64,000 bases of DNA from Isoetes taiwanensis (lineage: Eukaryota > Streptophyta > Lycopodiopsida > Isoetales > Isoetaceae): NCBI GenBank assembly GCA_021234155.1, contig JAJEKV010000161.1:773316-837315 (forward strand). The letters run 5' to 3'. Numbering within the stretch: the stretch's first letter is position 1; each line of letters begins with the position of its first letter. The notes under the pieces are model-generated. The model did not search any database, was not told the origin of the DNA, and was given only the letters and a program-made list of their open reading frames with translations. Positions 26,011 through 37,500 of the stretch are shown one piece after another. Both the position numbers and the translations under genes were made by a program.

Positions 26011-26242
26011 CTTTTTCAGCACAATTGGTTTCAAGTATGATCACAATTGGTTTGAACAGTTTTGTTAAACTGTTTTTTTTTTCTTGTACATTTTGTACTT
26101 ATAATACCTTCTACTACATTGTGTACATGTACTCGAGTTCCTGTAAACTATAGAACAGCAAGATGCAAGTGTAACTCAAATTCACATTCAAAATAAATTG
26201 CAAGTGTACTCAGATTGACATTGAAAACAATAAGAAATTAAT

Positions 26243-27320
26243 TTATTCATTTGTTTCAACAATAATGGGTACACTAGCCACCAACATCTCGTGATCAGCC
26301 TCAGATAGTGAATAAGGCTGAGCACAACCCTTAACTTTGTGTTTTACTTCAGTCAATTGCAGCTTTGCTCCAATGATGGAGCATGTATGCACAAACACAG
26401 TCTTGTCTTGAAGCAACTTGTACTTGTTGTAACACCCTTTGAGCTGTTCATAGTAGAATGCCTCCACAATATCATCCCCAGCCACAAACTGGTTCTCGTA
26501 ATCATCCTTAGCTGCCTCCTCTAGTGTCCTCTTCTCCTTGTTACACAACAGCAGATAGTAGAGAGCACCTTCTACATTGTCTGGAGCTGCAAAGGAGGCA
26601 AAAACATCTCCAGCTTCAACAAGGTCAGCCAATGGAAGGTCATCTTCAGATGCAAACAATGCATCTTCAGTCTGATCTTCTTCCTCATTTCCTGCAGTAC
26701 TATCTGTTGGCACCAAAACTTTGATGTCCCAAGTGCCAGCATGAAGAAGATTCTCACAGCTTTTCCATTCCATTATTCTGCAAGCAGGACAGAAACAAGA
26801 AAGTGATCTGGTCATTACCATAGCAGCATTTGACCTGTCTAGAGCCATTACAGAATGTAAATTCAATGTTCCTGGCAATGTCTTGCAGCCATGTGGCACA
26901 TTTCTGCCCAATTCCTCTGCTTTCACCTCCCAAAACTGCCTATGAGGACCACTTTCTGATGGTGGGAACTTCTTCTTCAAGGATGCACAAGCAGCCGTAG
27001 CACCGTCTATTGGCAGACCATCTTCCTTAAGCTGCTCATCATATAAAGCATTCTTTGCCTTGGCAGACTCTGCATCATGCTCCCCCTTACCGTGGCCTGA
27101 TGCAAAATAATTCCAGCACATTCTGATTTTATGCATCAAATAATATCTGCCTAGAAACAAGAAAATACGGGCCTGCTTAAACTGTGACGCACAACCATCA
27201 GACCATACAATATGATGTCTGATGTGTGTTGCTCCAATATCCTGCAGCCAAGCTTGATGCAATTTGAAAGCATGTTGGACAAAGTGGAAGTCATGAAGTC
27301 TATCGTCAGAAATATAAAAA
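26243..27320 (-). CDS. Transposase-like protein, C-terminal part (split by 12-kb insertion)
   Basis: This is the 3' portion of the gene whose 5' part is at 39390-41334. It opens in frame with YISDDRLHDFHFVQHAF and continues with IVWSDGCASQFKQARIF (second acidic motif), a W-N-Y-F block and SGHGKGEHDAES. Together with DFSENY in the N-terminal part, these resemble a DDE/D-type transposase core; the family is known to me only as repeated uncharacterised plant proteins. A Cys cluster (CFCPACRIMEWKSCEN) follows, then an acidic tail and the stop at 26243. The residues at the junction (HF then YISDD) match the expected family pattern when the insertion is ignored, so the gene was intact before the 12-kb element arrived. 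Confidence 0.65.
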
Positions 27321-27347
27321 AAGCCATAATTCATTAAACTGGGACTC
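27321..27347 (+). repeat. Left TIR of the 12-kb element
   Basis: A 27-bp sequence starting AAGCCATAATTCATTAAACT. Its inverted partner at 39363-39389 differs at one base. The outside flank is a run of five A. Confidence 0.85.
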
Positions 27348-27846
27348 TTCCCTACCCTTTGAGAATCGGTCTTTTCGAAGCTAAGCATCAAAATGACCTT
27401 AAGTGATTTAGCTCAAATCACTGGAGTGATTCGCCCTGGCTTGCTTCCATAAATGGGCAAGTAAATGCTCACCATTTACTGAAGCAATGAAGCCTATAAA
27501 TTGTAAGCTCTCTACTTCTTTGCGGGCATGGAAACCATTTATGCTTTGCAAAACAAGCACATACACCTTGAAACTTACATACGTATAAGTACTCAACTCA
27601 AGATTACATACAAAAGAAACACACATGACTCTTGCAATTCACTTTGAGCTCAGGGTATATACATTGAAGGTTACATACTCACTTGGAAGCTCACACACAT
27701 ACTACTTATGATCCACACTTCCATTGCAATGCAAGGTTGCTCATTGCCTTTGCTTGCTCTTTCTTCGGTATCTTGTGGCTTCCATCTTTCTGCATCCCAG
27801 ATACTGGGTAAGACCAGGCCACGCAGTCAACATGCTCCCGTCTCTT

Positions 27847-30800
27847 TTACCCTTTATCTACCCTCCATCTTTTGTTCCATGCATCCTCATACAACTCTTC
27901 ATCCGTTGGGTTTGCCTTTCTTGATACTGGACGCCAGTATTGACATAGGAAACCTGGAGGGACTTCCTCTCCATCTGCATTGCGGTCAGACACTGCCTCT
28001 AGTGCTACCCCGAGCCATATGTTATAGAATTCTTCATCTGGCTGAATAAGCACAAAGCAACCTGGTTGTATGTCCTCTACCTGATCCCATTCTTCTAGAT
28101 CAAAATACTTCGGCTTGTCCTTCTTAGCACCCACAAACCATTTGGATGTGGTGTTTGTAGGCACACATCTTGGAAGTTCGGCCTGGGGATCACAAGCCCA
28201 TCTACTTGTAGGTACGAAGCCATCTCTAAGCTTGGATTCATACTTCGTGGGATTGCTAATGAGGCTCACAATTTCCTCCCAATATGAAACCAAAGCTGAC
28301 GTAGAGCTTCTCTTAGCATCACTGAGAAGCTCTCTTTCCAATAAGTTCTTCCAATGGGTGATATAGGCCTTCAGACCTTTGACGAGAGCTCCACAGTCTT
28401 TGACATTAGCAAATGGGGGGCATGGCTTAGGCTCTCCTCTGGGCAACATCACCTTCCCCGCTCTATCCTTCTTCCAAATCTCAATGCCTTGAACCGGCAT
28501 CCACAACCTATCTGTAGGCCTCATCTTGTATTGCATGATGGGGGTACCTTCCCTCACCCAAAACTTAAATTGTAAAGGCTTTGAATGACCAGATATTCCC
28601 TCCTTGCCATCTAACATGTATCCTTCTACAAATGACTTGAAGTCAGGAACCTCATCAATGATGAAAGCCATTGGAGATGGCTCAGTGCACCCCTCGAACA
28701 TTTCCATAAGCTCGGGTAGAGTGGTGACACTAACCCTCTTAAGCTTACTGGAGAACACTCCAAAGAAGGCATCAATGTCATCGTGGGTGTGTCCAACCAT
28801 CATAAACCCAACCTTGATGCACTTGAAGACACCCATGGCAGTCAAGTATGATAGAGCTGCAAATAGCCATCTGTTTTTGTTTTCCTTCCAGCAGTTATCT
28901 AGCTGGAGGTAAAGCTCTTCAGGAAGCCTACTTGGTGTGAGGGGATACATTAGAGGAAATATGAGATCACATATTGTCCCATTAAGAGATGCTTAAAATG
29001 CCACCTCAGCTTTTTAAACTGACCAATAAGAGAAGACCTTCAGTGTATTTCATTCCAGTATTATGTGGCAGCCTGTAATTAATGCAGTTCCAACTAACTT
29101 CCGTTGTATCATTTTTTCATTATAACTTTTGATCCAGAACTCCGATTCGAACACTTTTTGTAGCAGTGGATTCATCTCTTAAAGATCTATCCATTGATAA
29201 CCCATTCATATACCTTTAATGATATAAATGTACAAGAAATAAGCAAAAAATTGTATTTTTTTCAGTTTAACGCATATGACCATATTGAAATACATGATAA
29301 CCATATATCATTGGAAAGATCTTTTCATTCCGCATCTAATGCAACAAACGCCGCAACATTTTGACGAGTAGAACAAAAGTTATGGGGGAAAAACGAAAGC
29401 TATGAAGTTGTTGGTGTTGCATTAATTGCAGTTTACAGAGGGAAGCCATTCTATTGGAGGATTCTTATGGGGATGAAGTGAGATCTCATATTGCCTCTAA
29501 TGCTGTTCCCATGTCTTGTGCTTGCTTTTCAGCATGTCATTGAAGGCCCCAATTGCAACCTCCTGCCTCCTCTCAAAAGGTGTTCTATTCATTAAAGCCT
29601 GCGAGACATTGTTAGAATATTTTACTTGCTTCTCCGGGGCCTTACCTCTTTCAAGGTTCCTTAGACACTTGAAAATGGATCCTATGTGGAAGTTAGGCCC
29701 ATCCTCCCACATGTCCAGAACAAAGTGGCCATAAGTACCAGCTCCATGACCATGAGTCAACATTCCAGCTAGGCTTACTTTGAGCTGGAAAGCATTCCCA
29801 CATGATTTTGGCACGGGATCAAGCCTTGGTAGAAATGTCTTGTGCTGGTCCATTTTATCATGGATAATGCATAGAAATTTGCCTGGCTTCATTTTGGAGA
29901 ATGTCCTGCACTGCCAATATAGAGACCGACACGTCTTTTGTTCAATCTGGTGGTCTGTGATTTGCTGCCTTATACACATCCTCTCGTGCTCTATTTGAGT
30001 GGAAGCAAGCAACTCCTTGAGCTCAATACATACATTACACTTTGAGAAGGGCATGAACTTAGCCACTACAACATCCGGAAAATATTTGGCCCACATCCTA
30101 TTAAACCCAGCCTGTGATATTTCCCGGCCCCCAAGGGTTGGTAGAATTGCATTGAGGTCAGCAAGGCACTCTTTCTGAATGTAATGCTGAGGTAACACCC
30201 TTTGAGTGACCCTAATCTGACTCTCATTCACTTTGTGCTTGTGTGGCATAGATTGTGCCATGAATCTGACAAAATGCTCGAATGCACTCACTGCTAGCAA
30301 AGTATTTGACCTGGGCTTTGCAGTTAGCATGTTTCCGTGCATATACACCCTAGCTCCTTCATCATATTGCTCTTTATATCTATAGAAAGAGCTTTTGCCT
30401 ATGCACGTAATATATATTAGTGCTTTATAACACACCTTCCTGCTCCCACATGGATATAGCAGCTCCCCTGTCACACTGTCGTAATGTGAAGCACCAAACA
30501 TTGTATACATTGAGTTAACCCTTCGTTCATGTGTCATTCCCCAAAATCTTGTTCTAATGTCAATGAGTTCACTCAATGGGTATGGAGCAATGCAATTGAG
30601 ACTACAACATGCCTTCTCTTTGACCTTCCTCATATTGTCCTTTGTAGGTGCCCTGTTGTCCTCTCGAGTTTGGGTCAACATGGTCTCTGCTTCTTCCAGG
30701 GCTTCCTGACATGAAAGATGTACCTCCTCTTCCTGATCTGGATATGGTTAAAGTTGTGTGATGCATCCTCTTTGGGCTCTTCCTGCTCTTCTTGTAGCTG

Positions 30801-33800
30801 ACTTTCAAGACATGGGGCTTGCAGACATTGACCATTCTCTTGTCTCAAGTATGTAATGGGCCATCTCAATTGACTTCCAACCTCCACAATATTTGAGCAT
30901 ACAAGGCAATTGCTGGAGGCACTAGCACTTGACAGCCTATTCTCATACACAATGAGCATGCTAACTATTCCCACACCAAGATGGTCATCTCCCAGAGCCT
31001 CATCATTCACACAGTCACTTGGATCAACAGCTGTGATGATTCCCATAGCAAAGGTCTCCCCGGTGCAAGGATGCACTATACCACAAGTTGCCCTGAACCA
31101 GCTTGTTCTTCCTCCAGCTGCATCACCACTCAGCTTGGAAGACCCAATAGAAGAGACTAGGTCATCATGGTCATCTTCCACCTCTGTTTCCAACTCAGGA
31201 TCTACTTCCTGCAAAACAAGGTGGACATGAGTCCCAAATTGCTCTTTGAGGCCATATGACAGTTAAAAAAAGATGACAAGGGCTATGTCTGGGAATAAAT
31301 AAGGAAAGACCAGTGCCAAAATATAATGACAAAATATAATGACCATTGCCAAAAAAATATAATCAAATGACTTTTTAAAATCCATAGACCATTGCCTAAA
31401 ATCAAAATTGACAACATATAATGACCATTGCCAAAAAAATATACTCAAATGACTTTTTAAAATTCATAGACCATTGCCTAAAATCAAAAATACAATGACC
31501 TTTAGCTTATGTATTTAATGCCTAACTCATCATCTATATAGTCATTTGACCTATTATTATCTATTTGATCATTTAATCCTATCCATATAGGTAACATATC
31601 GAATAATCTATTTGCCATATCTAAAACCTGATATCTAAAAACTATAACATATCTAATAGCCTATAGGTATCTAATAAATTAGGCCTATGTAATAAGCTGT
31701 AATCTATGCCATAATTACTGACATGTCCCCCATTAAAATCTCGCGGCACGCGAGACCCGAGGGGACACGAAAAATTTTATTCACTCTTTCTTTCTTCACT
31801 CGACCCGACCAGCGCCTTCGCCCGACTCGACTCGACCAGATTTTCTTCACTCTTTCTTTCTTCACGCGATCCGACCAGCGCCTTCGACCCGACCAGCGCC
31901 TTCGGCTTCAACCTAGGAATGTTTCTTTAACAGGGTATTCTCTAATCCTTCTTTCTTTCTTTCTTTCTTTCTAACAGGGCGTGCAGGATTTCTAACAGGG
32001 CGCTTGCCTTTGTAACCGATTGCTACGGCCTCGGCCTTCAATACTGATGCAAGACTCAGCCTCGGCCTTCAATACTGATTGCTACGGCCTCGGTACCTCT
32101 GTTACATTTCATAAAGGTACCTCTGTTACACTGTTTTTGGTTATGCATTCTATTATCTTGCTTAGGTTTTTTTTCCTGTTATCATGCTTAGGATTTTCTA
32201 TCTAACTGTCATTCTGTTGCATGCTCTTATACACTGTTCTGATCACCTCCTAAACTCGATCATCTGCAGACTTGCCTGCAGAACACTTGAAGCAACTTTC
32301 CCATTGCTGATTACAGGTCAGTTTTTAGAAGCAGGCCTCTTATACAAGTCCTTTCTGATCCCTATGGTACTAACTTCAAATGTGCAAGCTTCTGTCCAGT
32401 GTCTGCTGTGGAAAAACAAAAACCTTGATACAAATCTGGCTTCATCATCCTCTACCGAGGGTTCCTACAGGCTTCTTGAGGAAGCATTTGAAAGAGGGGG
32501 GCTGCCAAAGAGGAAATATTTCCTGAGGTATTTTTCTTGGTCATGCATTTCTTTTTAACAGGCAATTGTTTGCATGCTCTCATCCACTCCTCATTCCACA
32601 TTAAATTCTCGAGCATATGCCTGTGCATGTGCAGACATGCCTATAAACACTACAAAGCCACAATTCTCATAACATTACTAAGCCTCAATTCTCATAACAC
32701 TACAGGGCCACAATTCTCATAACAGCAGTGATGCTCCTGGCACATGATACTCATGAAAGCAGTGCATACAATGGGATATGTTAATGCTGAAACTCCCCAA
32801 TGCACCAAAATGCTCAGATGGTAGATTAATGTTGAGTTCCTTGGATGCAGATCATCACGCCTTGGAGCAATAAGAAAACAGATGGAGGAGACCTCATGTA
32901 ACGAGCATAGCAGGTTAGTCTTTCTTCGACCTGCGTGTATATATAAGGAACCTGCATGTATATCTGAAAGACCTGCTAAAGGAGCTCTTTGCGGGCATGT
33001 GCCCGTGAAGAAGGTAGCTCTCATCTTCACGGGCATGTGCCCGTGAGGGAGCTATCTTCACGGGCATGTGCCCGTGAGGGAGCTAGCTTCTACCTTCACG
33101 GGCATGTGCCCGTGAAGCAGCTATCAATCTACAATGGAGACCCTTAGAACCCCTTTCCTATCAGGCGAGCTCCGTCCACGGGCATGTGCCCGCGAAGGAG
33201 GAAGCTGCTATCTTCACGGGCATGTGCCCGTGAGGGAGCTAGCTTCCATCTTCACGGGCATGTGCCCGTGAAGCAGCTATGAGAAACAGCAATGGAGACC
33301 CTTAGAACCCCTTTGCTATCAGGCGAGCTCCCTTCACGGGCATGTGCCTGTGAGGGAGCTAGCTTCCATCTTCACGGGCATGTGCCCGTGAAGCAGCTAC
33401 GAGCAGCAGCAATAGAGACCCTTAGAACCCCTTTGCTATCAGGCGAGCTCCCTTCACGGGCATGTGCCCGTGAGGGAGCTAGCTTCCATCTTCACGGGCA
33501 TGTGCCCGTGAAGCAGCTACGAGCAGCAGCAATGGAGACCCCTAGAACCCCTTTCCTATCAGGCGAGCTCCCTTCACGGGCATGTGCCCGTGAGGGAGCT
33601 AGCTTCCATCTTCACGGGCATGTGCCCGTGAGGGTGGTAGCTGCCATCTTCAGGCAAGCTCCCAATGCCAGCAGCTGTAAATCCAGCCAATATGAGATCA
33701 GACAGTATGCAGGACTGCAAAGCTAATGCCTCCCAGCCATACCAAGTTCAGAATACAGTAACATATAAGTGGTGCTCCCTATACTAACATTATAAATGGT

Positions 33801-34324
33801 CCTCCCTACATATCATGTCTCCTAACCATTCCCTTTTAACATCACATTATAGATGGTGCTCCTTAAACAATGTCTCCTAACCATTCCATGTTAATATGAC
33901 ATTATAAAAGCTCCCTAAATCTCCCTAACCATTCCATATAAAAGCTCCCTAAATCTCCCTAAAGGCAACTGACTAACCTGTTGGATGAAACTATCAGGCC
34001 ATTGCACAATATATCCTTCAGCATCCCCAACAAGAAGGGCATCGCCAGCTGGTTCAAGTAAGGGAGCTTCTTTTATGAGCGCCATCTTCAATGAAACGCG
34101 CTTCCAGCCACGGTTCATTGGCCTCCCATGAATAATTTCTGCATCTGGAAGCAGAACACCAGTGGCAACTACCCTTCCCAGATCGTCCAGCATCTTCACC
34201 TCTCCTCCCGCTTCAAGCAAGACCCTAAAAATATGAGGCGCTGGGCCAAGGGGAACTCGATTCACTAAAAAAAAATTACAGAAAACGCACCTGAAGCCGC
34301 TGTATCGATCTCCATAGCCGCCAT
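27847..34324 (-). CDS. DUF8039/DUF7869-like putative transposase, spliced, MITE-interrupted
   Basis: Proposed exons on the minus strand: 34324-34291 (MAAMEIDTAAS), 34264-33978, and from 31208 down to 27847 with a ~550-bp MITE at about 28950-29500. The exon joins are in frame (CAACAG to GAAGTAGAT). The first domain (GVLLPDAEIIHG, VGDAEGYIVQWPDSF) resembles DUF8039. The main body has KCNVCIELK, IHDKMDQHKTFLPRL, LYLQLDNCWKENKNRW and MVGHTHDDIDAFFGVFSSKL, the conserved D/D/H-D blocks of DUF7869-type transposon proteins (family names from memory). One frame break near 30755 is repaired by one extra A in an AA run. The 26-nt first intron is suspiciously short, so the start is uncertain. Its 2.8-kb intron (31209-33977) houses a palindrome array. 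It is the best transposase candidate of the 12-kb element. Confidence 0.6.
28950..29500. mobile_element. MITE inside the putative transposase gene
   Basis: The ends are inverted repeats: TTAGAGGAAATATGAGATC on the left and its complement with one mismatch (TTAGAGGCAATATGAGATC) on the right, with weaker similarity for about 18 more bases. The ~550-bp interior has no frame. It separates the codons for KTWEQH from those for YPLTPSRLP in the host gene. A clean target duplication was not resolved; TTA/TAA at the boundary may belong to the TIR. Confidence 0.75.
31320..31495 (-). repeat. ~90-bp tandem duplication in intron
   Basis: The block ATAATGACCATTGCCAAAAA, then ATCAAATGACTTTTTAAAA and CATAGACCATTGCCTAAAAT, occurs twice in tandem within the 2.8-kb intron of the minus-strand gene. 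Confidence 0.85.
31700..32980. other. Intron content with CT-rich repeats
   Basis: Part of the large intron of the minus-strand gene. It holds repeated TTCACTCTTTCTTTCTTCAC and GACCAGCGCCTTCG motifs (31775-31910). An exon-like open stretch at 32225-32530 lies on the opposite strand; it has an acceptor-like CAG and a CTGAG/GTATTT donor-like end but no recognised family. Confidence 0.4.
32985..33640. repeat. Array of 13 CGGGCATGTGCCCG palindromes
   Basis: Copies of CACGGGCATGTGCCCGTG, with minor variants, start near 32990, 33025, 33059, 33097, 33176, 33213, 33253, 33333, 33371, 33453, 33491, 33573 and 33611. From about 33130 they are embedded in a 120-bp higher-order unit containing GAGACCCTTAGAACCCCTTT and ATCAGGCGAGCTCC. 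Each palindrome could form a 9-10-bp hairpin in RNA. The array lies in an intron of the putative transposase gene. Confidence 0.93.
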
Positions 34325-34537
34325 CGAGAGCGCCTTGTTTGAGCGGGATAAAAGATTTGAAAGTGTAAGAGCTGGAACTCTTTGAGCGGGATAAGGGATT
34401 TGAAATAGATAAGAGCTGGAAATCTGTAGGCGGGAATAGTACAGTTTTCAAACCGCGTTCAAATTCCGTCTCCCGCTTTGAGTTAATCCCCCTTTTCTAA
34501 CTCTTGCAACAGGCCGGAGAGCATTGTGATTGAAGAA
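34325..34537. promoter_or_regulatory. Shared divergent promoter region of the 12-kb element
   Basis: The 213 bp between the two proposed ATGs must hold promoters for both genes. It contains a duplicated TTTGAGCGGGATAA...GATTTGAAA...AGAGCTGGA block (about 34338-34375 and 34380-34420) and GGCGGGAA near 34431. GGCGGGAA fits the E2F-type consensus (S-phase control) by inspection only. No TATA box is obvious. Confidence 0.45.
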
Positions 34538-37500
34538 ATGGAAGCGCCCAGAGATGATGATGCCGCTCGGGGTCCGGCGCCAAAGAAACGCAAAACAAGT
34601 AAGATCAAATCTCTTATTCCATTTATTCTGCTGGGGTAAATATTTACAATTCGTCCTGCAGCACCAGCATCCTTTGAACTCATCAGCAAGTCACCGATAT
34701 TTCAAGTGAAGTGCAACAAGGAGGTAGAAAAACAAGATGTTGATCCTCTTATCTCCTGGTATGTGGAAGCATATAGCGCAGGGAGCACAAAACATGATGT
34801 CGGGCTCTATCTGGAGCTGGAAACACGAAAGCATAAGCGGGTCGGGGTAGTGATCTCTGTGTCGGCTCCCGAGAAGAATGTGATCAGCCTGCTTGTCGAA
34901 GAATGTAGGACGAAGCGCATCCATGAGTATGCTCTTGCAGTCGGGCGGTATGCTTTGGAATTAATGGAACGGAAGCGCCCTCAGAAACAGGGAAATGTCA
35001 ATGCTTTTCTGTTGGGCTGGAAGACATGGGATAAGTTGCATTTGGTGCAGTGTGGGTCGGACTTGTTGGCACGGGAAATATCGTCAATTAGGGAGTTGAC
35101 GTTTAATAGAGGGACATCCCATGCAGCCTCTCTCTGTGCAGTGAAGAAACATGCTGAACAAGGCGCTACACCATCTACAGCAGAGGCCAGTACTTCCAGG
35201 CGTAGAGCGCCTAAAAAGACCCCTCCCCAGAAAGAAAACGCATCGTTGACATCAACAGTAAATCCCATCTCTTCAGTGAGAATTTCTGAAACAAATGTGC
35301 ATAATTCTGAGGATGAGGCCGGCTCCGACGAGGAATCGAAGGAGCCTCCCATGTGGCAGACCTTTAAGCCTGAAGAGAGCATCAAGCTTGTTCAGGAGTC
35401 AGTGAGCAAACTTGAAAGGTTTGCAAAAATTATCCTTTGGGGCTGACACATACAGTGGACATCCATATAAGTAGGTTGAGACTGTGCACGGGTGAAGCTG
35501 TTCTCTATAATCACAGACAATTCAATCAGAAACATTGTGAGGAGATTTGGAAATGCATGCTAAAGGTTCCTGTCAGGTGCCCGACCCCAGCAGAAGTGCT
35601 TCCCTTCGATGTGAACACCATGCAACTAGTGGAGTGGGAGCACGAGGCAGATCTCATGCGCATCAGCATATAAATTTTTGGGTCCTGGGAGGTCAGCATT
35701 CGGTTGAAGCCGCAAAACGGCTGGTGAACATGAAGGCTCTTCAAAATAAAAAGCACAAGGAGTTATACGAGCACCGATGTTGCAGGGTTCTTGCACATTC
35801 GACTCCGCCATCCGAGCTTGCAATGATAAGCCACGAACACAATAGCATGAACACCGTGCATCGATATTCAAGGTGAGCACTGTTACTTTTATGTTTATAG
35901 CTTGGGAGCTTCTTCACGGGCACGTGTCCGCAAAGAAGGTAGCTGAGCTCCTTTGCAGGCATGTGCCCGCAAAGGACCTTAGCTACCTTCTTTGCGGGCA
36001 TGTGCCCGCAAAGGACCTTAGCTACCTTCTTTGCGGGCACGTGCCCGCAAAGGACCCTGCATAGCTTCTTTGCGGGCACATGCCCGTAAAGAAACAGCAT
36101 GCTCACTCGCCCATATTGCTAAGCCGGATTCTTGATGCAGCCCTTACATGGATCAAGTTCGGCACGCGAGAGCACAATGGGTCGCTCTAGGTTGTCCACA
36201 GAGACCAGTATCGGCAGGAGCTGCTAAATCTGCTACCTGGGAGGTAAAGCGAAAATGCTCTCTTCTTTATTTCTCGACACATGCTTACTTCTCTCCTTGC
36301 CCAGAAATTTGAGGAGTACTCCAGATACACGATACAGGAAGAAGAAACAGGTTCTGGACGGAAATCAAGGATGGGTGAGCACTGGGACTTGATCTTGTCC
36401 GCGGATGAAGTGTGGAAGAACTGGAACGTCATATGGGATAGATGGCAGACTGGTAAGTTGCTTGACAGAGATGGTCATCCTGCCAAAGGAAAGGCTTTGG
36501 AGTTCTTTGGAAAAAGTTTTATGAAGAAACTTGCGGGTATGAAGGAGGACGACACCATTGACCTGCAAGAGAAGATTCTGTCCGGTGAAGTTACTGTGAG
36601 GAAAGATTCCAAGAGCGACAAGAAAGATGTAAAGGAATACGCCATCCATTTGAAAAAGCGCAGAGTGTTAAAGGAAGCTATCACTGCCTTTGCCAATGAC
36701 ATTTCCGGTAACCCCCTGGGTACATGGGCCTACTACGAGAAGCAACTTGATATTTCTGGCAAGGAACTGGAAGATATGGAGGGATACTGTTCCATACTAG
36801 TGACCCAAAACGTGAAAAAGAATGTGAAGAAAGAAACCCCTCCTGAAAGGGCTAAGGCATGGATCAGATGGAAAATGGGTGTGGGGATGCCCCGTCCGGA
36901 ATCCGAAGACGACCGCGATTTTGCAGTTTCAATTGGTCATAAGGGATATCCTGGGGACGGAGCGCCAAAGGGTCCGGTTGCCCTCTTCCTGCTCAATCTA
37001 CTAGAGGAGCAACAGCCGTGGGATGCCCATGACGTGACACAATTCTGGACAAGCATCTCGGACATGACTTCATGTTCGAGATATGCAGTGGTCATTTGGG
37101 TGCCCAATGGGGCAATGCATGCAGAGGTGGTGAGAAGTGCCGAGGGCCTCAACGGTAACAGGCGCGTCTTCTACAGTGTATATCAATTCAATGACCGTGT
37201 GCCAGGGATCCTACCAGATGAATATGCATTCTGCCATGTCGTAACTGTAGTGGTTGACAGGGAACATCCCAGGATAATGAGCTTAGAAGATGCATGGCCA
37301 CGCCAATACTCCTTTGTGCAGCTATTCAATGGTTCAGAGGGACTTGATAGATTTAGCAAGGTTGTCTTCATGAGTCCCCAACCAAGATATGAAATTGTGG
37401 GAGTGGGCACAGGAGCCGTCACAAACCATGTGTTTCCCCCAAGAGTGGTAAAATATTTTATAAAATCATTCTGTACATCTCCAGAGCATAGAATCTGCGA

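Noticed and set aside
32985-33640. CRISPR-like array of regularly spaced palindromes
   Set aside because: The context is eukaryotic, the spacers are themselves repeated, and there are no cas genes. It is an intronic repeat array.
33292-33726. A 144-codon frame with a 40-residue repeat
   Set aside because: It is translation of the 120-bp unit containing the palindromes and lies in an intron of the opposite-strand gene.
35420-35455. A 42-bp intron to explain the frame change in the ParB-like/HAD gene
   Set aside because: It is too short for a plant intron, and the protein pattern continues directly if one A is added to the A run.
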